The notes below the pieces were generated by a model. That model made no database searches and was not told the origin of the DNA. It was given only the letters and a program-made list of their open reading frames with translations. From NCBI GenBank assembly GCA_949152475.1, contig OX424570.1:1538181-1602180 (forward strand): a stretch of 64,000 bases of DNA, read 5' to 3'. A program made the position numbers and the translations under genes. Within the stretch, counting starts at the first letter, position 1, and every line of letters starts with the position of its first letter. This document shows, in pieces, positions 34,790 to 47,054 of the stretch. Source of the DNA: Terebella lapidaria. Its lineage: Eukaryota; Annelida; Polychaeta; Terebellida; Terebellidae.

Positions 34790-35895
34790 TACTGTACACC
34801 GCAGGAACAAAGTTAAACTGCCCCCTGTTTCCCTGCTTGGCTCTATGCTGTGCGAATCTCCTTACATGGTATCACATTGAGGTATTTCAATTAATGAGAG
34901 TTTCACTCCTACATTAACGTTTTTCCTCAGTTAGATCTTGATTTGGAACACTGTATCCTGGAGCAGGGAAATTATTTTGTAAATATATACAGATGGAAAC
35001 ACGTCATTTAGACATTGTTCCTATACACCCTGTAAAACAGGGATATATTATTTCGAGCATTTTGTATATTTTCGAAAAGGATTCGTAACAAAATCCTATT
35101 GCAGCCCATGATTCCTGTAGCGGGAGTATTGATGATGCAGATGAGGATAGGCGAGTCAGACTCACTCACAGGCAAAAATGGGATGCTGGCGAATTCGATC
35201 AAAGGTGACTTTTCCTTAATTGATGTGAACAGAGCAGTGGTGTTATATTTACTGAGGGTATTGAATCAATGGCTGTTATTGTTAAATGCCATATAAATGT
35301 TCGTATAAGGATTCGATGGGTAGAATGACGTCACTTCCTGTGCGGTACTTCCTGGTTTTGTACCAAGTTTTATTTGGTTCTCGTAATCAGTGATTGTTTG
35401 TGTATCTGCGTGAATTCATGGATGGAAACAAATAACATTATGTACTCAGAGAATGACCAATCGTTAGCTTCACTGCACTTCTTATTCAACACTAAATGGT
35501 CGATAATTTATGCTGCTGGTTAGGCGCAAACGGACAGGTCTATTTGGTGCATGCATGACTAAAAATAGGTATTGATGAGCGTTCACGGAGCCACATGTAG
35601 ACAAGGGTGAATATGTTGCTTGGTTGCGTGAATCAAGCAAGTGAATATGTAGAACAAACGTACACTAAATGATGGTTGGGAAGATCGACCAACGTGCGTG
35701 CTTCATCACCCACGTCCAAAGAGTATAGCGCCAGTGTTGGTCTGCGAAACAATTATCGAAACATACAACAGAACTCACGTCGGCGATATATATGGTGCGT
35801 AGTTTATTGAATCCATCGGAAAACACTGACGAATTTTCACGCCAGTTTATCTCTCGTGGGCTGCATGTAGTAAACTACGCTCACCTACCATTGTT
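34790..35895. other. Non-coding stretch downstream of the lectin-like gene
   Basis: No recognisable gene or repeat is present. Short open frames without motifs occur. Confidence 0.4.
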
Positions 35896-36300
35896 ACCCT
35901 CGCCACCCGGACCTTTGTTCTGATAACCCATTGCCGTGGCATTGCGTCCGTCGTCCGTACGTCGTACGTTCACATTTTTTGTCTTTAAACTTTATGGTCA
36001 AATCTTTCAGGAAAGGTTTTTCTTTTAGTATTCCGATTTTCGCATTTTCTCCAAAATGGCGGCGATTTTCGACGATAAATGCCTGATTTTGGACTTCGGC
36101 GGCCATTTTCTCGAAATCTGTTCAGTAACTTTTTCTTCTTTTTGATACATAACACTCCTCATATGTACTCCTGTGATGTGTATAAGTTCCGTTGCGCTTG
36201 AATCACTCGAAGAGGGCCATTTTGACCCAAACTTGGCCCAAATAGGATTTTCCCATGTTAAATTCCCCTATGCTTTATAATGGGACACATTTTTGTTAAT
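35896..36300 (-). repeat. Dispersed GGACGAC-type repeat, reverse copy
   Basis: Read on the minus strand this has the same order as at 1-330: the GGCCATTTT/AAAATGGCGGC phrases, then TTTAAAG, then a short GTACGACGTACGGACGACGG run, then a TTATCAGAACAAAGGTCC end. A further 130 bp leads up to the insertion point of the Gypsy element at 36304. Confidence 0.6.
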
Positions 36301-36304
36301 ATCT

Positions 36305-37040
36305 TGTGGCGATTTTGCCCTAAGCATGCGGCAGGTGTTTGTAAACATTAATGCCATTTATGTGGCCTTTTCGTACTTGGCCTTGTTTTGACATGTTCCG
36401 TTCGAGCGTGCGTTGCCACGGCGACGTATTGTAATTTACGTTCCAGTAAACTATAACAATGGATCGATTTAACCTCGCGTGCGCCCTACAGTTTCTGGTG
36501 TATTATATATACACTGGAAGCGACTCGTTCGAGGAGATTGTCCAAGATCGAGAGACAGGACGCACACGAGGCTCGCCATGAGCTTTGTGTTCCCTGTTTG
36601 CGAGTAGTGGGCTCCTAGAGCCCTGGGGACGATTTCCATGGGGAGGCCCGGGCTGGGAGAGACGAGTTGCTGACTCGGGGGCCTTCGGCCCTGTGGATCG
36701 CCAGCTCTCTCCCTTCCCGGGACGTGTGACAGAGGCTCTGGCCAGCATGTCGGGCTGTACGGGGTTCCGTCCCCGAGGCAGACCGCGGCTCGCCAGGCCC
36801 CGCCAGTTAACACCGTGGTGATGAACCGGTTTCTGAACGGTGTCCGTAGGCCTGGGAGTGTCGGGTGGGCTGTTACCTGGTTACCGTTAATGCTGAAGTA
36901 GTTACCGTGTCCGCCGCGACCTCCGGTGAGCGGCCCTGCCGCAAGGATCCGGAATAGCGGATGCGCGTCCGCAAGGACTCGGATGAGAGAGGACTATCCT
37001 CGAGGATCCCGAAGAGCGGACGGTAGTCAATAACTTTACA
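36305..37040 (+). mobile_element. 5' LTR of the young Gypsy element
   Basis: The 736-bp repeat has TG...CA ends and matches 46319-47054 with two differences (within CATTAATGCC and within CATGTTCCG). It contains a TATATATA-like stretch near 36506. A reverse-orientation relative is the solo LTR at 20675-21408. Confidence 0.96.
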
Positions 37041-37041
37041 T

Positions 37042-37053
37042 TGGTGCCGTGAC
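37042..37053 (+). promoter_or_regulatory. Primer-binding site matching tRNA-His
   Basis: TGGTGCCGTGAC lies one base after the LTR end and is complementary to the 3' end of animal tRNA-His including CCA, as recalled. It is the expected site for starting minus-strand DNA synthesis. Confidence 0.7.
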
Positions 37054-37189
37054 CAGGATCAGTCCGACAGTGTTCCATCGCAGCCTACCGTCACAGCGTT
37101 GTAGCCTCCTTAGTCCCTGGGGATCGCCCGCTCCTCAAGGACATCTCAAAGGATGACAAAGGAAAGAGACAAAGCCAGAGATAAGGCTA

Positions 37190-39370
37190 ATGAACCCAAG
37201 GGGGGGGGAAACGGGAGGTAATGTCGCGGATCACACCCGGTCGCGCGACAGCCGCCGTGAGACATCTTCGGGTGACTCCGGCGGCCGGAGGGAATGTGCG
37301 GAGCCCTCCGCGGACAGAACCCAGTCTGCGGAGTCGACTCCGGCGTCCCTGACTCCGTCTCCGGACGTAGAGTCTAGCCCCGCGGGGCCGCAACAGGAGT
37401 TGTCATCAAGGCCGGGCCTTGATGTGTTAGGCGCGGTAGGCGGAGCCGGCAACGGCTCTACGCCGCGCCCGCCCAGGCCCAGAATGAGTCCGTGGCAAGC
37501 GGCACTCTTCCGTGGGATGTCTCCGGACGTCCGGAATCGAGCGCCAACTACTGCGGGCACTTCTGGACAGGCGGACCAGCAGTACCAGATGCCACTCCTG
37601 GCCGGGTGGGCTCCTTCGCGAGCCTCCGGCATGGGCTCTGGTCGGTCCGCACCGGGTGATGTGGTAGACCAGCTCGCCGATGCGCTTGGTGAGCTGGCCC
37701 CCAGAGGGCGCTATGACCGCGCCCGGTCGCCCCATCAGGGACGATCAGACCGGCGGAACCGTTCCCCCTCTCCGCTGTCACAAGGCAACTCGGGGCCTTT
37801 GACGGAGAGGGAGAGGTGGCTGATATCCGAGGCGCTTGTACTGTTCAAGCGGAATCAGCCGCCTTCGAGCGTTGACCCGTCGGCCATCTCAAGTCCGGGG
37901 ATGTCTGGGCCAGTAGCCCCTCCCCAAGTCCTGCCGAGTCCGCAGGCGCCAGTGGCCCCCGCAATGGGACCCGCGCCTGCTCCGCGGCTCGGAGGCACCA
38001 CGTTGGCGACCGCGTCGACCGTTCCGACGGTTGGAGCGCAAGCCGCGTGGCCGACTTACCCTGGCACGTACAGTGTGTCGGACGGGCAGTGGCAACAGGC
38101 GGCTACGGCCCCAAGCTTTGCCGCCCCTTCTGGAGCCTACCCAGTAGGTTCGATGGGAGCCCCGCCCGCACCTAGCCAGAGTGGGTTTTTAGCGGGAATG
38201 ACCCCGGCGGCAAACGTGAGCTTCCCTGCTCCTCCGTCCGCGGCGTCGATGTTTGCTCCGGCAGACTCCGCCGCAGGCGCAGGAAGCGCACGGAACTTGC
38301 CGCTGTACACGGACGACCCCGGAGCCGGGACCGCACGTCGGGCGCGTAGCAAACGCGATGACGGGCCCGACCACTCTTCGTGGCGGAAACGGTTCAACGG
38401 GGATAACGCCGACTTGGAGGACTACTTGCTCCAGGTATGGCGTACCGCCGTGTACGAAGGATGGTCCCAGCATGAAGCTGGACACGTCCTCGCGGGGAGC
38501 CTGGAAGGGAAAGCTCTCCGCGTGATGCCGTGTCTGCCGGTGGGAACAGTGACGTTCGGCGAGGTTGCTCGTCAACTTCGCCTGCTGTTCCCGCCGACGA
38601 CCAATCGGCGGCAGTCTGAACGAGAGTTCAAGGCGCGTATCCGCCAGCCGACTGAGTCCGTGACAGACTATGCGTACAGCTTACGCATACTCGGCCGGAG
38701 AGCTTTTCCGGACATGGACTCCAGACGGTTTGAGACGATGCTGATCGATCAGTTCATCGATGGCCAGCCTTACCACCTAGCATACGGGCTGGCCACCCAT
38801 GAAAAGCGATCGATGGAGGAGGCAATAGACTCCGCGCTTGCGCTTGAGATGGCTGTCCGCCCTAGACAGTTGCCTCCAGCCCCGGCTCCGGCCTCGGCTG
38901 TACCCGCGCAGGCGGCGACTCCTCCTCCGGTCAAGGCATCGCAGGTAACCCCGTGGCAGGACCTGGTCGTCCGGGAACCCGCCAGGGAACCTACCCAGCA
39001 GTGGGTTAGTGCGCCGGCACCCTCTACAGGGGCGCCCGCACAGGCGACACCGGTTGCCGCGCCGTCCTCATCTCCGGATGAGTACGACTATGACGAGTAT
39101 GATTTCAGCGCTGCGCAGATGATTGCGTACTGCGCTGGGATCGACACTCCGGGGCCCGCTGAATGCTGTGCGTTCACATCCGGACCAGCTCAGAACCGCC
39201 CCTGTTATTTCTGCGGAAAACAGGGACACTTTTGGCTGAAGTGTCCGGAGTTGTTGGAACGCTTGCGGGCACGCGGATACCAGGGGGTCCTCCCCAGTCC
39301 GCGCCGGAGTAACTACTCCCGGCCTGGTCCCGCGGGACAACAGGGCCGTCCCTCACGGCAGGGAAACTGA
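37190..39370 (+). mobile_element. gag region of the young Gypsy element
   Basis: An ATG-started region of 726 codons. Residues 1 to about 390 are Pro/Ser/Ala/Gly-rich and disordered-looking. Residues about 395-570 look like the retrotransposon capsid domain (WRKRFNGDN, GWSQHEAG, LRLLFPPTTNRRQSEREF, VTDYAYSLRILGRRAFP). Near residue 672 is a CCHC zinc knuckle, CYFCGKQGHFWLKC, of the nucleocapsid type. The long Pro-rich head resembles in character the gag-like region of the old element at 8-9.5 kb. Confidence 0.9.
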
Positions 39371-39378
39371 ACTCGGAC

Positions 39379-42300
39379 GTGGTGGCGACCAACACTACGT
39401 CCGAGGACAGTTGTTCCGTGGCAACGGATGCCGCCCCACCTACGGATGAACTGGACGAACCTCAAGTAGATATAACTTCTCCGGAAGTGGTCCTTGAGGA
39501 CCAGTCTGGCTCGTCCGCGGCTGAGGCGGATCACGAGGACTCCGAGAATGGGCCCAGTGCGTGCGAAAGATACCGTTCAAGAAACGCACTGGTCAAGGAC
39601 ACTTGCTGGTACCTGCCCCTGCCACTCGGGCGGGAGCCGGTCCGGTTCCTTGTAGACTCAGGCTCGGAGGTCACCCTCATAGCCATAGGAACGTTCCGGA
39701 AGGAACCCGTGCTCCGCAACCTTGAGTTGCGGGATCCCGGTCCTTACCAGCTCTACGGGGCCGGTAACAACCGCATCCGTGTCTACGGTATCGTCGAGTT
39801 GCCTGTTACACTTGGGGACAAGGTGTATCCGACAGAGGCAATCGTCACAGACATCGGAGCGGCCGGGATTATTGGAATGAATTTTCTCCGGGCCCACCGG
39901 GTCACCGCTAACTTCAGTGCGGGTGAATTCCGGATGGGAGAGGATACTCACTACCTCTTCCGCATGGGTCCAGTGCATTCGTTCCAAATGCGGGTGGCGC
40001 GCACCACGGTGGTGCCGCCTATGAGCGAGATGATCATCGAGGCACGGCCGCGTCGTCCCCGCATGCCCCTCGAAGGTCGTCCGTGTATAGTGCAGCCGGT
40101 GAGCAGTTTCGCCAAGGGAACTGGGCTCGTGCTGGGCGGGACTCTGGTCAAGTCCGACGCCCGCATGATGCCCCTTCTCGTGGTGAATCCCACGGACTCA
40201 CCCGTTGTGCTGCGGCGCGGGTACCTAGCAGCTACAGCTGTGCCCGCGTCGTCTAGTCGTGTCATCCCCGACGATCCGGTCTGCCGCGCTGCGTGCGCGG
40301 CGGCGGCCGCCGGAGATGATCCGTTCACCCTGCCGGACCATCTGGAATCTCTGGTTCCGAAGGACCGGCTGGGTGGAGAGCAGCGCCAGGCGCTCCGCAG
40401 ACTGTTGTGGCAGTATGCGGATGTGTTTATGGGTCCGGATGGTGCGGTCGGCAAGACAGACGTTGCCAAACACCGCATCGACCTCCTAGACGAGCGTCCG
40501 ATCAAACAACGTCTACGGCGAGCAGCGATAGTGCACCAAGAGGTCATTGACCAGGAGGTGCAGAAGATGCTCGAGCTAGACATCATCGAACCCAGTGACA
40601 GCCCTTGGGCGAGTCCTGTGGTTATGGTGAAGAAGAAGGACGGCTCGTGGAGGTTCTGCGTTGATTACCGTAAGCTTAACGATGTCACGTGGAAGGACTC
40701 ATATCCTCTCCCGCACATCGAAGACACCTTCGATTCCCTGGCCGGATCGCACTACTTCTGTGCTCTGGATCTGGCCTCCGGGTATTGGCAGGTCGAGATG
40801 GAGGAGAGTGATAGGGCGAAAACTGCCTTCGTTACTAAGAACGGGCTCTACCAATTTAAGGTAATGCCGTTCGGGCTCTGTAACGCTCCAGCGACGTTCG
40901 AGCGCCTCATGGAGATGGTACTTAAAGGGTTCCTCTGGAAGCGATGTATGGTCTACATCGACGATGTCGTCGTGTATGGCCGGTCGTTCGAGGAAACCCT
41001 CACCAACCTCCAGATGGTACTCCATCGCATCCGCGGAGCAGGGCTCAAGTTGAAGCCAAGTAAATGCGAACTTTTCGCGCAGGAGATCCTGTACTTGGGC
41101 TTCATGGTAACGGGCACCGGAGTTAGGCCAGATCCTAAAAAGCTAGAGGCCGTCAAGAACTGGCCTCGGCCTTGCAACGTGGCGGACGTGAGGTCCTTTT
41201 TGGGCTTCGCGAGTTACCACCGCCGGTTCGTGCGAGGCTTTGCGGAGGTTGCGCGCCCCCTTACTATCCTTACGGAAAAGGGCGCCGACTTCATCTGGTC
41301 TGAAGAGCAGGTAACTGCCTTCGCGGAACTCCGGAGGGCTTTGGCAGATGCGCCGGTGCTGCGGCACCCTCGTCCGGATTGCGAGTTCATCCTGGACACT
41401 GACGCGAGTAACTTTGCACTCGGCGGTGTCCTCTCGCAAATCGTGGACGGGCAGGAGCGGGTAGTAGCTTATGCGAGTGTGGCTCTCAGCCGCTCTCAAA
41501 TGAACTACTGTACCACGCACCGCGAGTTGCTCGCGGTTGTTACTATGACCAAGCGCTTCCGGCACTATTTGTTGGGACGCCATTTCCGCTTGCGGACCGA
41601 CCACGGTTCGCTGAGATGGCTCCTCAACTATAGTGAGGCCGACGGCTTGGTGGCCCGGTGGCTCGTCAAACTCCAAGAGTATGACATGAAAATTGAGCAC
41701 CGCGCCGGTAAGTTGCACGGCAACGCGGACGGCTTGTCCCGTTGTCATAAGTGCAAGAATCCTGGCTGTGCAGGGATGGCTCCATTCCAGCACGCCGCGG
41801 ATTCTTCCTCAGACTCGGAAGTGGACCTTCCGGGGAGACCGCAGGCCGCCGCCCCCTCTAACAACACGGCGGCCGGAGCAGCAGGAGTTCACTCCCGCGC
41901 GAGGACCCGCCGTTACCGGCGTTGGCGCCCCGCGTTTGAAGCGGAGGTGCGGCTCAGCTCCAGCGAGTCTTCCTCAAGTCCGGCGGTGTACTCCTCGTGG
42001 GTACCCTCGTCCACGGACGAATCTGAGTATGAGCGGTCCTTACCCCCTGTGGTGATGGCCGCTGCGGCGCAGTCGGACGCGTCGGATGAGGAGCCTAATT
42101 ACCTAGGTGGCTACTCTCCGGCGCAGCTGGCTGCGAAGCAGAGAGCTGACAGTGCTCTGGCACCGGTAATCCAAGCCCTCGAGGCCGGCCAGAAACCCTC
42201 TAAGGATGAGCGGAAAACCTACAGGGAGGAGACCCAGTCTCTCATCTCCCAGTGGGAAAGGCTCTCCTTGAGGGATGGCCTCTTGTACCGGCGCTATGAG

Positions 42301-43676
42301 CCTCCGACTCCACTGCCTCCTATATGGCAGTTGGTGCTTCCGGCGGAGCTGCGGAAAGAAGTACTCCACCAGTTGCATGACCTCCGGGTGACCGGTCACT
42401 TGGGAATCCGGAGGACCGTCCATAGGCTACAACAGCGCTTTCATTGGCCTGGTAGCAGTTTGGACGTGCAACGGTGGTGCGCAGCCTGCCCACGGTGTCA
42501 AGCTCGGAAAGGAGTTCCGGCTCCTGGCCGCCACCCCTTAACCACGGTTAAGGCTGGCGCGCCGTTTGATCGGATAGCTTTGGATATACTGGATACCCAC
42601 CGGGTTACCCCGCGTGGTTTCCGGTACATCCTAGTGATTTCCGACTATTTTACCAAGTATACCGACGCCTACCCACTGCGCCGCCAGACTGCGGACGAGG
42701 TAGCTCGGTTATTGGTGAATAGATGGGTGGTGTACCATGGGGTACCTAAACAGGTACATTCGGATCAGGGCACGCAATTTGAGAGCAACCTGTTCCGAAA
42801 CCTAGCACAGATGCTAGGCAGTACCAAGGTGCGGACCACCCCCTACAGGCCCCAGTCTGATGGCCAGGTCGAACGCTTTAATCGATCGGTCCTCAACATG
42901 CTGGCGGCCTTTGTGAATGATCGTGCGAATGATTGGGATGACCACCTCCCGTATGTCTTAATGGCGTACAGGTCGTCGGTCCACTCTTCGACCGGAGTTA
43001 CTCCGCACGCGATGTTGTACGGCCGGGAGCTAAATTTGCCCGTGGATATTATGTATCCAACTGCGGCAGAGATCGGCGCAGTACCCCAGTGCGGTCCGGA
43101 GTACGTGGAGTGGATTCGCCGCGCCCTGGCGAACGCCCATGATTTGCGCGCGCGCGCCTGGACAAGTCTGCCATCCGGCAGAAGCGAGGCTATGACGCCC
43201 ATGCTAAGGGTAGGCCAGCTTTTGCGGAGGGCGACAAGGTGCGCTACTATTATCCGCCGCTTAAGCAAGGCAATAAATTTGCTAAGCCGTGGATAGGCCC
43301 GTTTACAGTACTGAAACAGGTGACAGATGTGGACTACCGGATCCGGAGGGATTCCGATCCGGACAGGGTTCTGGTTGTCCATATCGATAATCTGAAGAAG
43401 TACGAGGGCCCGCTTGTCATGGATCCGCTAATTCAAGATGCGGAACCGGATGATGCTCCCGTATGGGATCCGTCCGGTCAGCATCCGCGGACTCCGGACG
43501 AGCGTGTGCGCCGTATGGTGGGCCTCCCGGACCTCTCTGACCCGTCAGATGATGGACTGGGTGGCTATCAGCCAGATGACGGCGATCCGCAGGTACCCCC
43601 ACTCCCTCCAGTACCTGCGGATGACGGGCGGCCACGCCGGAAACCACGTGCGCCAGCCCGGTATGGGTGGGATTAA
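39379..43676 (+). mobile_element. pol region: protease, RT, RNase H, integrase
   Basis: It follows gag by a few bases; Ty3/Gypsy elements commonly express pol by frameshift or reinitiation. The protease has FLVDSGSEVTLI and IIGMNFL. RT has RFCVDYRKLND, LDLASGYWQVE, MPFGLCNAPATFE and YIDD. RNase H has ILDTDASNFALGG, HRELLAVV and LRTDHGSLRWL. A Ser/Pro-rich linker (about 41,780-42,090) precedes the integrase HHCC domain (WCAACPRC) and the DDE core (ALDILDTH, HSDQGTQFES, QSDGQVERFNRS). An SH3-like integrase C-terminal segment (WIGPFTVLKQV) and an acidic Pro-rich tail lie near the end. It is a fossil or recently active element, described only as parts. Confidence 0.95.
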
Positions 43677-46305
43677 CGTTCCGCCCATGCGGATGCGTCT
43701 GCGGTATCCATCTATCACACCAGGGATGGATTTTAGGTCGTTCCGTGAGGATCCGCACGACTTTCCTCCGTGAGCGGTCACTTTGTGGCTATCTCCGGAG
43801 TTGAGGGTCCGCGGATATCTTTGCGTCGTAACGTCGCCGCTCCGCATCCGCCCTCCTGTAGTTTCTAGCGCCAGGGACGTGCGGATGGCCTGTCCGCACA
43901 TTGTGGACGGCTGTCCGGCGTAATCCGCCACACGGTTACGCTGGCCGGACGAATTTAGTGATTCAGCCGGACGCCCCTGGTCCCGGAACAACCTCTTATG
44001 TGGCCAGACTGAGGTTGGGATTTACGTCCGCTACGGGAGAAGCGCCTTCCCACGGATTTGGGAGCTGGCTACTGGACGCGGGGATAGCATCCGGATGTGA
44101 GGACTGATGTCCGCGGTTCGTCCGCGTGACTCGTCCGGCGTCCGGACGCTTTAAGATGACGCACTTCGGTGTAGTTATCCCCCGTGCGCCACTACTGTAA
44201 TTGCGGTTATAGTAGTTTAAGGTTTCTACAGCAGGAAACCGTTTACCATTATTTATAATGGACCGGCTGTTAAGTCCGCGCGTGCGGACCAGCCGCGGCA
44301 GTGGGGGACGCTCATTTTCGTCCGGATCGCACCTTATAATACGCGGTCCGGCCGGGATGACCGGATCCCCGGCCCCTTTCTAAGAAGGGGGTCGTATTGT
44401 ACATGCGCAGCATGCTTTGTGGCTTTTAATCCCTATCATTGTCATTGGATAAGGTCAATATGCCAAATTTATGGTGGGCGTTCGTTCTGGACTCCGTCCG
44501 CGGGCAGTTCCGGACGTCCGCCGGCTATTGACTTCATCATGTTAGGGATCCTCTAGATTGGGCGCCGGCATGACGGGCACGTTCCCCCTAGCCATAGGGG
44601 CTACGGACCATGCCGGCTCCGCGTCTAATCTATTGGTTCCGCGCTCCGGTAGTCGTTTGGATTGGCTCTGGGTTGAACCGGACACCGCTCCGCGGTCGGG
44701 CTGTACGTTGGGGTTGCTAGTGGGCGGGTCGCTACCGCCCATAGGGCGCCCAATTGTCTGTCCGGACGTCATGGGTATGTCCGATCGCCCTGTAAGCGTA
44801 CCAGCGGCTATGGGGAGTGATTTTGTTTATTTTCCATCTCACCTTATTATTTAGTGAGTGGATTATATAAGCCACAAGTGTGCGGCATGTCTCTGGAGAA
44901 TTCTGTTCTTGCTCGATTAATGACACAATTGAGACAAGTATGTGAAATTTCCTTTCCGGTGCAATAGAGAGTAAGAAATCGGGAGATTTCCGCTCTCGAA
45001 AGAGGGGTGTAAGGAATTGCGTTAATTTTGACAGTGACGGATTGATGTGCATATCCGAAAAGACTGGAGAATGACAATTTATTGTTGTTTTCGTCTGACA
45101 TAATCGTAACAACCACAAGTTAGTGGTTACTGTCAATTTTAAGCCCAATTTCCACCTTGCTGTGTGATTAATTTTACGTCATTGACCGCCGGTGCGGACG
45201 CTAAAGCGAATGACTAATCTTAATTACAATATATATTTGCGAGGTCCCCCGGGATAGAAATACATTTTCTACCCGTATACATGGAGTGTGAGGAGTCACC
45301 GGAGGGAAATGATTGTTTCCGCATGAGTTTATAGTGTTTGAATTTTGGTTCGAGCAATGTGTCATTTTGACCGGGGACAGAAGTTTTCAGTGACTCCGCG
45401 TGCGCTGCTACGCGTGTAGAATAGCTGTCAACATTTGTTGCATGTATATTTATACAACAATGTCGAACCCGGATTATTTATTTAATCTCCAGATGTGTAG
45501 CGCATTTGTAATGTGCCATTCGTGTTTCGTCCGCTGCTGCAGCGCTGGGTCCTAACGGATCCGCGTGGCCGGTGTTCGAGATGCGAGTGTTTTTGCCGGT
45601 GGTGAATTCCCCGTGCGAGCCGTGTTAGGGATGTGCTGATGGACGGGTGTCCGCATTCGTTTGTGGATGTCCGCCTGTCTGCGCGTCTCTACACTGGCCT
45701 GCCCGGGTAGTAGTACGCCGATACCGGCAGTCAGTGCGGCTTGCCGCGTTGGCTATTGTAGCTGTCTGCGACAGCTGTCCGCAGGTGTATGTATGTCTGT
45801 CAGGCATATGTATGTCCGTGCGGACGAGCCGGAGCCGCTTCCGCGGCTCCGCCCTGCCTCAGATCCGTCCTGCGGGTCTGAGGTGCCGGTCGGTAGGGCG
45901 GCCGGCCACCCTTTTTTTAGAGGTACTACCACTTTTGATCACTCGGTGTGTCGTTTTACAAAATTTCTAAATTTAAAGTCTAACCTTAAAGATATTCCAA
46001 AGACTCGACACACCGTCCTTTTATAACGGATGACCTTCCAAGGTCATCACACGGTTTTGGACCACCTCGGTCAAAATTTTAGCTTGTTTATGAGGGTTTA
46101 TTCAAAATTGCAAAGCGCGTTATAGTTTACTCCGTAAGTCCGGGGGTAGTTCCCCATTCTTCCAAAAGGGACTCTTAAAGTCCTAGTGTGTTGCGCCGTG
46201 ACTTCTGGGTACCGTTCACCTTGCTTCCTTCGGTCCGCCATGCGATGCCTTCGTCGTGTTTTGCAGTTTTGGGCGCAGGCGGAACATGTTGGGGACCAAC
46301 ATTGT
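43677..46305 (+). other. Long non-coding 3' region of the Gypsy element
   Basis: About 2.6 kb lies between the end of pol and the polypurine tract. It is rich in TCCGGAC/GTCCGC phrases up to about 44,800, then AT-richer to about 45,180, then mixed. No env-like frame (signal peptide, fusion peptide, transmembrane anchor) was recognised and the open frames are short. A 12-base copy of the polypurine tract phrase lies at about 44,381-44,392. Confidence 0.6.
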
Positions 46306-46315
46306 AAGAAGGGGG
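46306..46315 (+). promoter_or_regulatory. Polypurine tract
   Basis: AAGAAGGGGG lies three bases before the 3' LTR start and is the expected plus-strand primer. Confidence 0.75.
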
Positions 46316-46318
46316 TAA

Positions 46319-47054
46319 TGTGGCGATTTTGCCCTAAGCATGCGGCAGGTGTTTGTAAACATAAATGCCATTTATGTGGCCTTTTCGTACTTGGCCTTGT
46401 TTTGACATGCTCCGTTCGAGCGTGCGTTGCCACGGCGACGTATTGTAATTTACGTTCCAGTAAACTATAACAATGGATCGATTTAACCTCGCGTGCGCCC
46501 TACAGTTTCTGGTGTATTATATATACACTGGAAGCGACTCGTTCGAGGAGATTGTCCAAGATCGAGAGACAGGACGCACACGAGGCTCGCCATGAGCTTT
46601 GTGTTCCCTGTTTGCGAGTAGTGGGCTCCTAGAGCCCTGGGGACGATTTCCATGGGGAGGCCCGGGCTGGGAGAGACGAGTTGCTGACTCGGGGGCCTTC
46701 GGCCCTGTGGATCGCCAGCTCTCTCCCTTCCCGGGACGTGTGACAGAGGCTCTGGCCAGCATGTCGGGCTGTACGGGGTTCCGTCCCCGAGGCAGACCGC
46801 GGCTCGCCAGGCCCCGCCAGTTAACACCGTGGTGATGAACCGGTTTCTGAACGGTGTCCGTAGGCCTGGGAGTGTCGGGTGGGCTGTTACCTGGTTACCG
46901 TTAATGCTGAAGTAGTTACCGTGTCCGCCGCGACCTCCGGTGAGCGGCCCTGCCGCAAGGATCCGGAATAGCGGATGCGCGTCCGCAAGGACTCGGATGA
47001 GAGAGGACTATCCTCGAGGATCCCGAAGAGCGGACGGTAGTCAATAACTTTACA
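46319..47054 (+). mobile_element. 3' LTR of the young Gypsy element
   Basis: The 736-bp repeat is the same length as the 5' LTR with two base differences, and is followed by the ATCT target-site duplication at 47055-47058. Confidence 0.96.

Larger units (their letters stand above)
36305..47054 (+). mobile_element. Young Ty3/Gypsy LTR retrotransposon
   Basis: The element is 10,750 bp long. Two 736-bp LTRs (36305-37040 and 46319-47054) start TG and end CA and differ at only two positions. A 4-bp target-site duplication ATCT flanks it (36301-36304 and 47055-47058). Parts in order are the LTR, a tRNA-His-type primer site, gag, pol (protease, RT, RNase H, integrase), a long non-coding region, a polypurine tract and the LTR. 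It looks nearly whole, with perhaps one break, and inserted very recently. Its GC content and CpG density are far above those of the flanking DNA. The domain order and integrase place it in Ty3/Gypsy (Metaviridae); the clade is not assigned. Confidence 0.97.

Noticed and set aside
37231-39534. Antisense open frames opposite gag and pol
   Set aside because: They are GC-driven shadows of the sense coding region without motifs of their own.
43677-46305. A possible env or other third gene of the young Gypsy element
   Set aside because: No open frame of useful length has a signal peptide, fusion-peptide or membrane anchor.
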